The notes: generated by a model not told the origin, from the letters alone. 64,000 nt of DNA from Paraconexibacter antarcticus (GCF_024220175.1 NZ_CP098502.1:1302001-1366000), one strand, 5' to 3'. Positions 41,441 through 51,207 are shown, numbered from the stretch's first letter. Translations and numbers: made by a program.

Positions 41441-42133
41441 ATGCCGATGGATCGTCGTGTGCACGCCGAGCAGCACACCCGCGACGTGATCGTACCGGTC
41501 ACGGCGGTCCTGGCCGACTGTTACTCCTTTTTCCGGATGGGGCTGGCCCGAGCGTTGACCGCGATGGGCGTGGCAGTCGTCGGCGAAGCGACCGACGGGA
41601 CGGAGGCGGTCCGTTTGGCCGCCGAGCTCCGGCCTGACGTCGTCGTGATGGACCCCGATCTTCCGATTCTCGACGGGATCGGCGCCACCCGGCAGATCAC
41701 GGCGATGACCCACCCGCCGGCGATCCTCATCCTCGCGGATGAGCACTCGACGGCGGTGCTCGATGCGTTGCTCGCGGGAGCCACCGGGTTCCTGCTCAAG
41801 GACGCCGACATCACCGACCTCGTGAGCGGGATCCGGAACGCTGCGGTGGGCGAATGCGCGCTGGCGCCACGTGTCGCGGGCGCGCTCGTCGAGCGACTGA
41901 GGCAGCTCGAGCGCAGCCACGCGAGCGCCGCACGCTGCGCCGACGAGCTCACGAGCCGTGAGCGACAGGTGCTCTCGCTTGTCGCGCAGGGCCGCGACAA
42001 CGCCGCTATCGGGCAGGCACTCTGCATCAGCTCGAGCACGGCAAAGCACCACGTCGGGGCCATCCTCGACAAGCTCGGCGCGTCGAATCGTGCCCAGGCG
42101 GCGGCGGACGCCGTCCGCTTCGGGCTGGTCTGA
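41441..42133 (+). CDS. NarL/FixJ-family response regulator
   Basis: About 230 residues. The receiver domain has the phospho-acceptor Asp in PDVVVMDPDLPILDG and the switch Lys in GFLLKDADITDL. The LuxR HTH is ELTSRERQVLSLVAQGRDN with SSSTAKHHVGAILDKLGASN. ATG 41441 is chosen; the TTG at 41420 would overlap the divergent gene, and ATG 41447 is also possible. No histidine kinase is adjacent, so its sensor is elsewhere. Confidence 0.88.
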   Translation: MPMDRRVHAEQHTRDVIVPVTAVLADCYSFFRMGLARALTAMGVAVVGEATDGTEAVRLAAELRPDVVVMDPDLPILDGIGATRQITAMTHPPAILILADEHSTAVLDALLAGATGFLLKDADITDLVSGIRNAAVGECALAPRVAGALVERLRQLERSHASAARCADELTSRERQVLSLVAQGRDNAAIGQALCISSSTAKHHVGAILDKLGASNRAQAAADAVRFGLV

Positions 42134-42159
42134 GTTCGGGTCCGCCCGAGCGGTCGCTC

Positions 42160-43671
42160 GTGTCACCGCGGTCGCCGAGCGCGGGTCGTCCGCCGGACAG
42201 CGTCGGTCGGGTCGTCGCGGCTGAGGCATTCCCGGCTTTGCTGGTCCTCCTCACGGGGGCACTTCTATTTCTCGGAGTCGGCGCGTTCGTCACTCCCGAT
42301 ACCTGGCTTGCCATCGCCGCCGGCCGGGTGGTTGCGGGCGGCATCCCGCACCACGACACGCTCACGGCCTGGACCGTGGGGCATCGGTGGATCGATCAGC
42401 AATGGCTGGGGCAGCTCGTGCTCTACGACCTGTGGCGCGCCGGGGGAGTCCGCCTGCTCGGCGCCGTCAACGCCCTCGCGGTCGTCGGCAGCCTTACAGT
42501 TGTCCTCGTCGGTGCGCGGCGTCGCGGAGGTGCGCCGCGGCAGGTCGTGCTCGTGGGTCTCGTCGCGGCGGTCCCCCTCATGCTCGTTGCCGGCAACATC
42601 CGCACCCAGAGCCTCGCGCTCCCGTTGTTTGCCGCTGTTCTCGCCTTGCTCTGCTCGGACAGCCGGACCCCGTCGCGCAGGGTGTTCTGGGTCATCCCGT
42701 TGCTCGTGCTCTGGGCGAACGTGCACGGCTCGGTGTTCTTGGGCGTCGCTCTCGTCGGTGTCGCTGCCGCCTGTCGCCTGCGCGACGCCGCGCCTCCCGG
42801 TGAGCGCGCCGCCACGGTCCTCCTCGTCCTCCTTGCCGGGGCGACGCTCGTCGCGACCCCGTACGGACTTGAGATCTTTGCCTATGTCGGCGACCTCGCA
42901 GGGAACGGTGAGGTTCGCAACGTGGCCTCCGACTGGATGCCAGTGACGCTCGAGCCGATCCAGGTGCCGGCTTTGGTCCTGGCGGCCGGAGCCGTGCTCG
43001 CGATCGTCTCGAGCGGGAGCACACTCAGCCTCTTCGAGCGGGTGGCGCTCGGCCTGCTCCTCGTCGCGGCGTTGTCGGCGCGCCGTAACCTCGGCTGGTT
43101 CGGGCTCGCCGGGGCTCTGATGCTCCCGGCCTGTCTCCCGGCGAGACGCTCGCCCCGGAGCGCGGCGTCGGTGGCCGGCGGCGCGGCGACCCTCATATCG
43201 GCTGTAGGAGCGGTGGTCGTAGCCGCAGTGCATGGCTTGGGCGACGCGCCGCGCCAGGTCGATCGACGCTTTCCGCCGGCCGCGGCAGCAGTGATCTCGC
43301 GTGCGGTTGCCGCCGACCCGACGGCTCCCATCTTCGTCCACCCGCGCTACGCCGACTGGCTGCTCGTCGCCGCCCCGTCGCTGACGGGTCACATCCCATT
43401 CGACATCCGCTACGAGCTCCTGAGCGAAGCGGAGCTCAGGCGTTTCCGCCGGGTCCGCGGTCAGGTCGGGGACGGATGGCGCTCGGCCCTCGGCGGGGCT
43501 CGGCTGATCGTCCTGGATCGGTCGGAACGACCGTTGGGTCATCTCCCTTCGGCTGCCGCGGTGCTCTTGCAGGAAAACGGCTCCCGAGCCGCATTCGTTC
43601 GTGGCCGTATCGTCGTGATCGTGCTGGGTGCTCCTCCCCGGTCGCACACGTCGGCGGCGGACGCTCGGTGA
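42160..43671 (+). CDS. Polytopic membrane protein, paralogue 1
   Basis: A 503-residue protein with about 9-11 membrane segments and a C-terminal soluble part of about 130 residues. The loop after the first helix has HHDTLTAWTVGHRWIDQQWLGQL, shared with the next gene. An acidic/aromatic loop after the first helix and a C-terminal exported domain suit a GT-C-type glycosyltransferase or polymerase, but no family-defining motif can be named. GTG 42160 follows the response-regulator gene by 26 bases, so it may be co-transcribed. Confidence 0.7.
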   Translation: MSPRSPSAGRPPDSVGRVVAAEAFPALLVLLTGALLFLGVGAFVTPDTWLAIAAGRVVAGGIPHHDTLTAWTVGHRWIDQQWLGQLVLYDLWRAGGVRLLGAVNALAVVGSLTVVLVGARRRGGAPRQVVLVGLVAAVPLMLVAGNIRTQSLALPLFAAVLALLCSDSRTPSRRVFWVIPLLVLWANVHGSVFLGVALVGVAAACRLRDAAPPGERAATVLLVLLAGATLVATPYGLEIFAYVGDLAGNGEVRNVASDWMPVTLEPIQVPALVLAAGAVLAIVSSGSTLSLFERVALGLLLVAALSARRNLGWFGLAGALMLPACLPARRSPRSAASVAGGAATLISAVGAVVVAAVHGLGDAPRQVDRRFPPAAAAVISRAVAADPTAPIFVHPRYADWLLVAAPSLTGHIPFDIRYELLSEAELRRFRRVRGQVGDGWRSALGGARLIVLDRSERPLGHLPSAAAVLLQENGSRAAFVRGRIVVIVLGAPPRSHTSAADAR

Positions 43672-43717
43672 ACGGTCGTATAGTTGGCCGCCGTATGGCG
43701 GGCCGGGGACGAGCGAC

Positions 43718-45181
43718 GTGACGCAGTCGGCCGGGGGCGCCCGCGCCGTCGCCGCCGTAGAGCGTAACGCGCTGTTCGTGCTGTTCCTCTCGCTGACCGG
43801 GGTCGGTCTGTTCTTGACCCTGCCCACCCACCTGAACCAGGACGGTTTCCTCGCGCTGGTCGACGGCCGCGTCGTTGCGCATCAGGGGATCCCCCATCAC
43901 GATCAGATGGCGATCCTCACGCGCGGCGTGAAGTGGGTCGACCAGCAATGGCTCGGGCAACTCGTGTTGTACGAGATCGATCGGGTCGGCGGTCTCCTGC
44001 TCTACGCGATCGTCTACGTCGCGCTCTTCCTGTCGGCCCTCGTCATCGCGATCGGCGCCGCCCGCCGTCTCGGCGGCGCCGATCTGCACGTGGTGGAGGT
44101 GCTCATCGTCAGCACGTGCCTCTACGCCTTCACGTCCATCCAGGTGCGCACGCAGGGCTTCGCCTACCCGCTCTTCGCCGCGGTGCTCTGGTTGCTGGCC
44201 GCCGACGCCCGGCGTCCGGCTCGGCGGACCTATCTCGTGTTCCCGGTTCTCGTCCTCTGGGGCAACCTGCACGGGTCGGTCACCCTCGCCGCCGTCTTGG
44301 TCGCGTGCCACGGATTGACCCAGCTCGTGGGACGGCCGGAGGGAACGGGCCGCGGTTGGCGCCGGGCGGCCGTCTTCGTCATCGGCGGCCCGGCGAGCGT
44401 CCTCGTGACCCCCTACGGGCCGGCCATGATCGGGTACTACCACCACACGCTCGCCAACCCGACGTTCCGCGGGCTCATCTCGGAGTGGCAACCGGTGACC
44501 TCGCTCACCCTTCTCGCGGTTCCGTTCTTCGCGCTCGCCACCGCGGCCGTCTTCCTGCTCGGGCGGTCCGGGGATCGGCATCCCCTGTTCGAGCACGTCG
44601 CACTAGGAGTCACGGCGGCGGCCGGGGTCTCAGCGCTTCGCAACGTCACGTGGTTCGCGCTGACCGCGACCATCCTGATGCCCGGCCTGCTCACGTCCGC
44701 GTGGGGTGCGCCGCCGCCGGGGGCGCGCCGGGTCCGGCTGAATCTCGCGCTTGCCGGGATGGGTGTCGTCGCGCTGGTCGCGGCACTGGTCTTCGTGGCG
44801 ACGCGCCCACCTAACTGGCCGGAGCGCAACTACGATCAGCGCGCGCTCACGCTCGTCGCGACGGCGATGCGGCGCGACCCCGGGCTGCGGGTCCACGCCG
44901 GAGACCGCTTCACCGACTGGCTGCTCTGGCACGAGCCGGCCCTCGCCGGCCGGGTGTCGTACGACACCCGGCTCGAACTCCTGAGCGCGGCGCAACTACG
45001 AGCCATCGCCCGCCACTCCGCGGTGCCGGATGCCCCGTCGGACCGGATCCTCGACGGATTCGGGCTGTTCGTGATGGATCCGGCCGACGCGAACGTGGTG
45101 CGGTTCCGTCTTCGCGAACCGGGTCAGCGGGTCATCTACCGGGGCGACGGCGTCATCGTGTCATTGGGACCTCAGCGCTGA
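43718..45181 (+). CDS. Polytopic membrane protein, paralogue 2
   Basis: A 487-residue paralogue of the preceding gene, with the same order: a first helix, the loop PHHDQMAILTRGVKWVDQQW followed by LGQL, a helix-rich core and a soluble C-terminal domain (DRFTDWLLWHEPALAGRVSY, then DTRLELLS matching FDIRYELLS of paralogue 1). GTG at 43718 is taken because it overlaps the stop of an 8-codon frame starting at 43695, 10 bases after a -10-like TATAGT (43679-43684). Function unknown; perhaps cell-surface glycan assembly. Confidence 0.7.
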   Translation: MTQSAGGARAVAAVERNALFVLFLSLTGVGLFLTLPTHLNQDGFLALVDGRVVAHQGIPHHDQMAILTRGVKWVDQQWLGQLVLYEIDRVGGLLLYAIVYVALFLSALVIAIGAARRLGGADLHVVEVLIVSTCLYAFTSIQVRTQGFAYPLFAAVLWLLAADARRPARRTYLVFPVLVLWGNLHGSVTLAAVLVACHGLTQLVGRPEGTGRGWRRAAVFVIGGPASVLVTPYGPAMIGYYHHTLANPTFRGLISEWQPVTSLTLLAVPFFALATAAVFLLGRSGDRHPLFEHVALGVTAAAGVSALRNVTWFALTATILMPGLLTSAWGAPPPGARRVRLNLALAGMGVVALVAALVFVATRPPNWPERNYDQRALTLVATAMRRDPGLRVHAGDRFTDWLLWHEPALAGRVSYDTRLELLSAAQLRAIARHSAVPDAPSDRILDGFGLFVMDPADANVVRFRLREPGQRVIYRGDGVIVSLGPQR

Positions 45182-45193
45182 CCCGCCTGGCGT

Positions 45194-48076
45194 CTACGCG
45201 ACCGGCACCTTGACGCGTGTCGTCTGATGGCCGGCGCGCGTGACCACCACGATGAGATTGCCACGACGGCGGGGATGAACCCGGAACGTCGCCTTCCCGG
45301 CCCGGTTCGTGACCCGATGCGCCGCGCGGACCCCGAGCCCGCTCACGGCCACCCGGGCGAGTCGGATCGGTGATCCCGACGGCGACGTGACGCGCAGGGT
45401 GAGGGTGCTGGTCCGCCCGCGCTGAAGGATGCCGGTCGGAACCACGGTCAGCGCCACCGGAAGCCGGAAGCTGCCCTTCGCCCCTTTGCCCTTGTTACCG
45501 CCGGAGTCGATCGCCAGCACCTGCCAGTAGATCGTCCCGCCCTTCTTCAGGGCGTCGCTGGTGAGATCCGGCGCCCATGCCGTGTTGTCGGTCGTGACCG
45601 AGGCGAACGCCGATCCGAAGCCGTCGGTGGTGGACAGCTGCGCCTGGTACTGCTTGGCCGACGGGTCAGGGCTCCAGCTGAGCAGGATGCGCCCCGGCGT
45701 CCGCCGGCCGGAGGCGCCGGACGGCGGGCCGAGCGTGTGGATGATGTTCTGGGTCGCCGAGTAGGGGCCCGGCACCGTCGTCCCAAGGGCGGCGAAGTTC
45801 GCGCGGACCTTCCAGTGCCAGATCCCCTGCCCGTACCAGTCGATCGGGGTGAACGACGTCGAGTTGAGGGTGAAGTCCTTCGACGAGCCGTCGACCTGAT
45901 CCACGTGGACGGAGTACGAGACGGCGGCCTCGACCGCCGACCATGAGAGCGCGCGGATGTCCTCACCGGTCGTGGCCGTCAGTGGAGACGGGACGGGGGT
46001 GGGCAGGCGGCGACGGAAGGTCTGCACCGGCGACCAGTTGAGCCCCTGGCTGGTGACGTCGTTCGCGCGGACTCGCCAGTACAGCACGGTGTCGGCCGGG
46101 TAGGTCGACGAGCTGGTGTACGCAGTCGAATCGGTTTGCACGTCGTTGATCGGGTTGGCGAACGTCGGGTCCTGGGCGACTTGGAGCTGGTAGTGGAGCG
46201 CGCCCTCCGCACGGGTCCACGCGAAGGTCGGCTGGGTCAGGATGTCGGCCCCGGCGGCGGGCCCGGCCGGGCCCGGCGGCGCCGAGTTCTTGTTGAACGG
46301 GTGGTTCGGGGTTGGCCCGGGGGCGTTCGACCCGGTGCCGGACGCGCCCGTGGTGGGGATCACCGACCAGTAGTAGCTCGTCGTCTCGTCGGAGAGCGGG
46401 ATCCCCCCGGCGGAGGTCTTGCGGGGCGCGTAGGCGGGGACGTTGGTGAAGCCGACGTCCGCGATCTTCGTGAAGTGATCGTCGCGCGCGACGATCACGT
46501 AGTAGCCGCGCGCGCTGGGGATCGGCTTCCAGGTGAACAGCGGCGTCCGCGTGACGGCCGCCCCCGCCCCGGGCGCGATGTAGTCCCCGTCGGTCGCCTG
46601 GAGCACCTGGCCCGAAGGCAGCGGCACGTAGGCCGGCGGGTCGTTGTATTGGAAGGCCGGCTGGTTCGTGCCCCCGAGCTGGGTCCACTGGCTGATGACG
46701 GCCCCGCCCTTGGCGTCGTCATCGGTCCGCGCGAGGACGCGGAGGCAGTACTTCGCGCCGCCGGCGGGGAGTGCTGATTCGGCTTGTGGGCTGGGGTACG
46801 AGGTCGGACCGAAGTGGCCACCAGGCCCCAGGGGCGTCCAGGCCGGGGCCGCGGTCTGCGTATCCCGTGTCCTGCTGTCGTGGCCTACCAGTGCCCAGTC
46901 ACATCCGAAGCCGCTCTGGTACGGCGTGATCTGGACCTCGTAGCTCGCCGCCCCGGGGACCGGATCCCACGAGACGATCGGGGTGTCGGTCGCCGGAGGG
47001 CCGCCGCTCCCCGGGACCGCGGCGCCGGTTGTGCTCCGCACCGCGAGGTTCGGGATCGTCGGTTCGCCGCTGTCGTAGTCCTTGTTGAAGTCCGGCCCGT
47101 TGTTCCACTGGCCAGCGTTGCCGCTGCTGTCCACCGCCCGCACCCGCCAGTAATAACGGTTGTTGGCCAGGGGCTTGGTCGGTGACAACGAGGTGCCGAT
47201 CGTTGGGTCGGTACAGCACCACTTCGAGCCCGCCGGGAAGTTCGACGCCGAGTTGACCTCCACCTCGTACTTCGCCGCCCCCGGGATCGGGTCCCAGGAG
47301 AACTGGGGGTCGAAGACCGTCGGGTCGGGGTCCAGGTCGGTCACGCGCGTCGGGCTCGTCGTCGGCCACGACCAGGCGAACGTCCCGATGTGGGAGCGCG
47401 TCCCAGGATGCCCGCGGGCGTCGAGCGGGGTGATGGCCCAGTAGTAGGTGCCTGGAGCCAAGGTCCCCGGCAATGCGAACACGGTGGCCTGGGTGTCCGT
47501 GACCTTGGGCGAGGAGCCGATCGCTCCGCTCGAGAGCGCGGGGTCCGTGGTGATCGTCACCGAGTACTTCGCGGCGTAGGGCACCGCCGACCACTTGAGG
47601 AGCAGAGGGGTCGACGGCCACGCCACCCCGATGCCGTCACTGAGCCCGAGGACCGGCGCGGTGCTCCACGCCTTCACGAGCGTCCGTGTAGATGACCATC
47701 GCCCCACCTTGTCGCTCGCGGAGATGGCACGCACCCGCCAGTAGTACGTGCCGTCCGGGATCGCCGTGTCGAGCGTCGCGGCGGTCGAGTGCGTACGGAA
47801 GTCGCCCTTCCCGAACCCGCTGCCGAGCACGATCGAGCTGAACTGGTCGTCGGCGGCGAGCTGGAACTCGTACTGGGCAGCACGCGGGACGGCGCCCCAG
47901 CTGAAGACCGGCGGGGTCTGCACCTGAGCGTCGGGGGCCGGGGTCTGCGCCGCCGGGGCGCGGAGCGTCGCGGCCGCCGCGGCGGGCGCACCGGCGCCGA
48001 CGCCCACGACGACCCCCGCGAGCACCGTGCTCGCGACCGTTCGCGCAGCCCGCGAGCACCCCGTTCCCCGGAACAT
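45194..48076 (-). CDS. Secreted FN3-like repeat protein
   Basis: A 960-residue exported protein. Signal peptide ends near AAAAAT (residue 37). Eight or so tandem domains of about 90-100 residues follow, each with the pattern W..VP.A..Y...V..D..F and a closing GTYYWRVRA-type strand, as in fibronectin type III or related beta-sandwiches. The last 90 residues are a different Ig-like domain (GILQRGRTSTLTLRVTSPSG). No enzyme motif and no sorting signal. A likely surface adhesin or matrix protein; convergent with the membrane paralogues. Confidence 0.85.
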   Translation of the reverse strand: MFRGTGCSRAARTVASTVLAGVVVGVGAGAPAAAAATLRAPAAQTPAPDAQVQTPPVFSWGAVPRAAQYEFQLAADDQFSSIVLGSGFGKGDFRTHSTAATLDTAIPDGTYYWRVRAISASDKVGRWSSTRTLVKAWSTAPVLGLSDGIGVAWPSTPLLLKWSAVPYAAKYSVTITTDPALSSGAIGSSPKVTDTQATVFALPGTLAPGTYYWAITPLDARGHPGTRSHIGTFAWSWPTTSPTRVTDLDPDPTVFDPQFSWDPIPGAAKYEVEVNSASNFPAGSKWCCTDPTIGTSLSPTKPLANNRYYWRVRAVDSSGNAGQWNNGPDFNKDYDSGEPTIPNLAVRSTTGAAVPGSGGPPATDTPIVSWDPVPGAASYEVQITPYQSGFGCDWALVGHDSRTRDTQTAAPAWTPLGPGGHFGPTSYPSPQAESALPAGGAKYCLRVLARTDDDAKGGAVISQWTQLGGTNQPAFQYNDPPAYVPLPSGQVLQATDGDYIAPGAGAAVTRTPLFTWKPIPSARGYYVIVARDDHFTKIADVGFTNVPAYAPRKTSAGGIPLSDETTSYYWSVIPTTGASGTGSNAPGPTPNHPFNKNSAPPGPAGPAAGADILTQPTFAWTRAEGALHYQLQVAQDPTFANPINDVQTDSTAYTSSSTYPADTVLYWRVRANDVTSQGLNWSPVQTFRRRLPTPVPSPLTATTGEDIRALSWSAVEAAVSYSVHVDQVDGSSKDFTLNSTSFTPIDWYGQGIWHWKVRANFAALGTTVPGPYSATQNIIHTLGPPSGASGRRTPGRILLSWSPDPSAKQYQAQLSTTDGFGSAFASVTTDNTAWAPDLTSDALKKGGTIYWQVLAIDSGGNKGKGAKGSFRLPVALTVVPTGILQRGRTSTLTLRVTSPSGSPIRLARVAVSGLGVRAAHRVTNRAGKATFRVHPRRRGNLIVVVTRAGHQTTRVKVPVA

Positions 48077-48214
48077 CTGCGCATCCTAGGCCGGGGCGGT
48101 ATGAGCGCCAACCCTAGTGTGCGCATTCGACCAAAAGGTCTAAACTCGTCCTAAGATTGCGCTTGTGGCGCGTCGGGGGCCAGACGGGCCTGCTCCGGCC
48201 GCGCCTACCCACCC

Positions 48215-48931
48215 TCAAACCCCGAGCACCCCCGGAATCCCCGGGTAGTCCGGCACCAGGCGCAACGCCAGCGCCGCTGCCGGCCCGTGCGCCGCCACCC
48301 GGTCGTGCAGGTCGGCGAAGGCGAGGAGCATCCGGACGGCCGGGGCGATCTGGCAGTCGGCCGCGTTCAGGTCCGGCCCGCCGATGACGCCGTCGGCGAT
48401 GAGCGCGTCGACGTGGCCGAGGATCTCGTCGAGGGAGGCGAGGTCGGCGGCGGTGCTCTCGGCACTCGATCCGACCATGCCCGCGAACACCCCGGCGATC
48501 GGCCGCAGCGCGAGCGCGACGAGGCCCGGGAAGGGGAGCGGCATCGTCGTCGCGGCGAACCAGCGGCGCTGGGTGCCGGAGAGGACGAGCGTGCGACGGA
48601 TGAGGCGGCGGGGAATCGGCTGCAGGACGCGCTCGCCCCAGGCCTCGGCCTCGGCCACCGCGGCGCGCTCGGCCGGCCCGCCCGGGTACAGCGGCGGGTC
48701 CGGGACGGCCGCCTCGAGGGCGCGGGTGATCGCCGTGGAGCCCTGGACGCGGGCGCCGTCGAGCCGGAGCGCGGGCACGGTGCCCCCGCGGAAGCCAAGC
48801 GCGAGGAGCAGCAGCGGATGCGCCCCCGCGAGCAGCGTCCGCTCCTGCACCTCCACGCCCTTCCGGGCCAGCGCGAGGCGGGCCGTGATGACCGGGTGGG
48901 ACATCGGGATGCCGTACAGACGCGCGCGCAC
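48215..48931 (-). CDS. Glutathione S-transferase-like protein
   Basis: A 238-residue protein with an N-terminal thioredoxin-like domain of the GST type (ARLYGIPMSHPVITARLALARKG, read in two parts; then TVPALRLDGARVQGSTAI where VPAL and the Ser define the glutathione-binding loop) and a helical C-terminal domain. Many actinobacteria lack glutathione, so the actual thiol may differ. GTG 48931. No operon partner. Confidence 0.75.
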   Translation of the reverse strand: MRARLYGIPMSHPVITARLALARKGVEVQERTLLAGAHPLLLLALGFRGGTVPALRLDGARVQGSTAITRALEAAVPDPPLYPGGPAERAAVAEAEAWGERVLQPIPRRLIRRTLVLSGTQRRWFAATTMPLPFPGLVALALRPIAGVFAGMVGSSAESTAADLASLDEILGHVDALIADGVIGGPDLNAADCQIAPAVRMLLAFADLHDRVAAHGPAAALALRLVPDYPGIPGVLGV

Positions 48932-48997
48932 GGCCCGACCCTATCCGCGGGCGTGTCCCGCGGCACCCCGCGGGACACGGACGTCACCCCGGCGATG

Positions 48998-49444
48998 TCA
49001 GACCGCCGCCGGCTCCCGGTCGCGCGAGCTCGCGGTGACGGTCGTCACCGGCAGCCCGAGCCCGGCCGCCTTGTGGGGCAGGTCGAGGTGCAGCCAGCGC
49101 GAGACGCGGTGCGGCAGCGTGGAGATGATGATCTCGTCGAAGCCGAGCAGGTTCACCGCGTCCTGGATCGCGGCGAGCGGCTCGGGCACGCCGACGCGGC
49201 CGGCGACCGGTGAGCCCGCGGCCTCACTGAGCGCCGGCAGGGCCTGCTCGAGCACGGCGGTCGCCTGCGCGCGGTCGGCATCGTCAGGGTTCAGCAGGCG
49301 CTGGACCGCCGTGACCGGCGTCGGGACGAGCAGCGTGAACCGGCACGGTCCGCGGGCGGCGCGCTCACGCACGGCGTCGAGCAGGCCGTCGGTCGCGGCC
49401 GTCTGGCTCGCGACGATGAGGACACGGGCGGGGGAGGACTCCAT
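48998..49444 (-). CDS. Small universal-stress-like protein
   Basis: A 148-residue alpha/beta protein. Strand ARVLIVASQ at the N-terminus and a C-terminal stretch DEIIISTLPHRVSRWLHLDL, then LPVTTV resemble USP-like folds, where the GxxG-9x-G[ST] ATP motif would sit; that motif is absent. AAAGGAG lies eight bases upstream of ATG 49444, which fixes the start. Function uncertain. Confidence 0.65.
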   Translation of the reverse strand: MESSPARVLIVASQTAATDGLLDAVRERAARGPCRFTLLVPTPVTAVQRLLNPDDADRAQATAVLEQALPALSEAAGSPVAGRVGVPEPLAAIQDAVNLLGFDEIIISTLPHRVSRWLHLDLPHKAAGLGLPVTTVTASSRDREPAAV

Positions 49445-49560
49445 GGGTGGAACTCCTTTGGGCGAGTTGGTGACGTCTGCCACGATCGTCCCACCGCGGG
49501 CGCGCTCAGCGCAAGGCCGACATCCGGCCGTGCGTCAGCCCCGGCCGGTCTCCAGGACCC

Positions 49561-49839
49561 TCAGGCCGCCGGATGCGCCGCCGCCCACGCGACGATCTTC
49601 TTCGTCCCGCCGACCCAGGTGCCGTCGTCGAGCTCGAGCGCGGGCACCCAGTAGCGACCGGTCGCCGCCCGGACCTTCTTGCGCGTCGGGGTCTGGACGA
49701 GGCCCGGCAGGCCCCCGAAGGAGTGCGCGTGGACGACCTCGGGGTCGTGGCCGGCGGCCGTCAGCGCGCGGTGGGCGTCGTGGCAGACGTGGCCTTTTAC
49801 CGGGACGTCGAAGGTGCCCCAGCAGACGTAGAGCCTCAC
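49561..49839 (-). CDS. Glutaredoxin/GST-N-like small protein
   Basis: A 92-residue thioredoxin-fold protein. RLYVCWGTFDVPVKGHVCHD has a Cys early in the first loop but no CxxC. WVPALELDDGTWVGGTKKIVAW (read in two parts) is the cis-Pro and C-terminal region. GTG 49839 overlaps the hisD stop as GTGA, so it is made together with HisD. Role unknown. Confidence 0.7.
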   Translation of the reverse strand: MRLYVCWGTFDVPVKGHVCHDAHRALTAAGHDPEVVHAHSFGGLPGLVQTPTRKKVRAATGRYWVPALELDDGTWVGGTKKIVAWAAAHPAA

Positions 49840-51161
49840 GCCGTCCCCTCCGCCGCGCGGGCCAGGGCGTGGCGCGCGGCCGCCGCGTGGGCGGGGAAGC
49901 CCTCGTAGTCGGCGAGCGTCGCAGCCGACGGCCCGAGCGCCCGCGCCCCCGCGGCGGTGACGTACGCGAACGAGGACCGCTTGATGAAGTCGTCCACGCC
50001 GACGCACGAGTAGCCGCGGGCGAAGCCGCCGGTCGGCAGGATCGCGTTGAGGCCGATGACGTAGTTGCCGAAGGCGATCGACGCGTGCTCGCCGAGGAGG
50101 ATCTCGCCGGCGTGCTCGAGGCGGTGCAGGACGCCGAGGCTGTCCTCGACGATCGCGTGCAGGTGCTCGGGCGCCCACTCGTTGCAGAAGGCGATCGCGT
50201 CGTCGAGCGTCGGGGCGACGACGATCCCGCCGAAGCCGCTGAGGACCGTCTCCACGAACGTCTTGCGCGGCTCCGGCAGGGCGGCCGTCAGCGCGGGCAA
50301 CAGCGCGCTCACCGCGTCCGCCAGCGCGTGCGAGGTCGTGACGAGGACCGCGGCGCTGTCGGGGCCGTGCTCGGCCTCGACGAGCAGCTCGTGCGCGACG
50401 ACGGACGGGTCGGCGCTGTCGTCGGCGAGGACGATCGACTCGCTCGGGCCGGCGGGCGGGCCGGGGTTGACCTGCCCGTAGACGAGCCGCTTGGCGTGCG
50501 TGACGTAGCGGTTGCCGGGGCCGACGATCTTCTCGACCTTCGGCAGCGACTCCGTCCCGTAGGCGAGCGCGGCGATCGCCTGCGCGCCTCCGACGCGGTA
50601 GATCGTGTCGATCCCGCTCAGCCGCGCCGCGTAGAGCGACGCCGCGTCGACCTCGCCGCCGGGGCCGGGCGGGGTGCAGACCGCGATGACGGGGACCTTC
50701 GCGAGGACCGCGGGCACCGACAGCATGGTCATGACGGACGGGAACGAGCCCTTGCCGCGCGGGACGTACAGCCCCGTCGAGGCGATCGGCGTGTAGCGCT
50801 CGCCGGAGATGACCCCGGGCGAGGTCTCCTGCATCCAGTCGGCGCTCGGGACCTGCGCCGCGTGGTGGTGGCGGATGTTCTTCACCGCGAGCTCGATCGC
50901 GGCCTTCACGTCCGCGGGGACCTGCGCCTCGGCGGCGTCGAACTCGGCCTCGGTGACCGCGAGCTTCGCCGGATCGAGCTGCACGCCGTCGAACTCGGCG
51001 GTGAAGCGGACGAGCGCCGCGTCGCCCTCGGCCCGGACGGCCGCGACGACGGTTTCGACGGTCTCGCCGATGTCGCTCGTGTCGGCCTGCTGGACGCGGG
51101 CGAGGAGCGCGGCCCGGCCGGCCGCGTCGAGCCCGGCGAGGTCGTGCCTGGAGATGTTCAC
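49836..51161 (-). CDS. hisD: Histidinol dehydrogenase
   Basis: Zinc enzyme for the last two steps of histidine synthesis, oxidising histidinol to histidine with NAD. The 441-residue protein shows the expected blocks: YVPRGKGSFPSVMTML, VGGAQAIAALAYGTESLPKV, VGPGNRYVTHAKRLVYG, and HELLVEAEHGPDSAAVLVT with metal-binding Glu/His. GTG 51161 with CAGGAG upstream. The next upstream gene is the HAD/IGPD-like fusion, 46 bases away on the same strand, so the two may form a partial his operon. Confidence 0.95.
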   Translation of the reverse strand: MNISRHDLAGLDAAGRAALLARVQQADTSDIGETVETVVAAVRAEGDAALVRFTAEFDGVQLDPAKLAVTEAEFDAAEAQVPADVKAAIELAVKNIRHHHAAQVPSADWMQETSPGVISGERYTPIASTGLYVPRGKGSFPSVMTMLSVPAVLAKVPVIAVCTPPGPGGEVDAASLYAARLSGIDTIYRVGGAQAIAALAYGTESLPKVEKIVGPGNRYVTHAKRLVYGQVNPGPPAGPSESIVLADDSADPSVVAHELLVEAEHGPDSAAVLVTTSHALADAVSALLPALTAALPEPRKTFVETVLSGFGGIVVAPTLDDAIAFCNEWAPEHLHAIVEDSLGVLHRLEHAGEILLGEHASIAFGNYVIGLNAILPTGGFARGYSCVGVDDFIKRSSFAYVTAAGARALGPSAATLADYEGFPAHAAAARHALARAAEGTA

Positions 51162-51207
51162 GTCGTGCGGCTCCTGTGGGGGAGGGTCTGAAGAACAAAT
51201 ACGGGGC

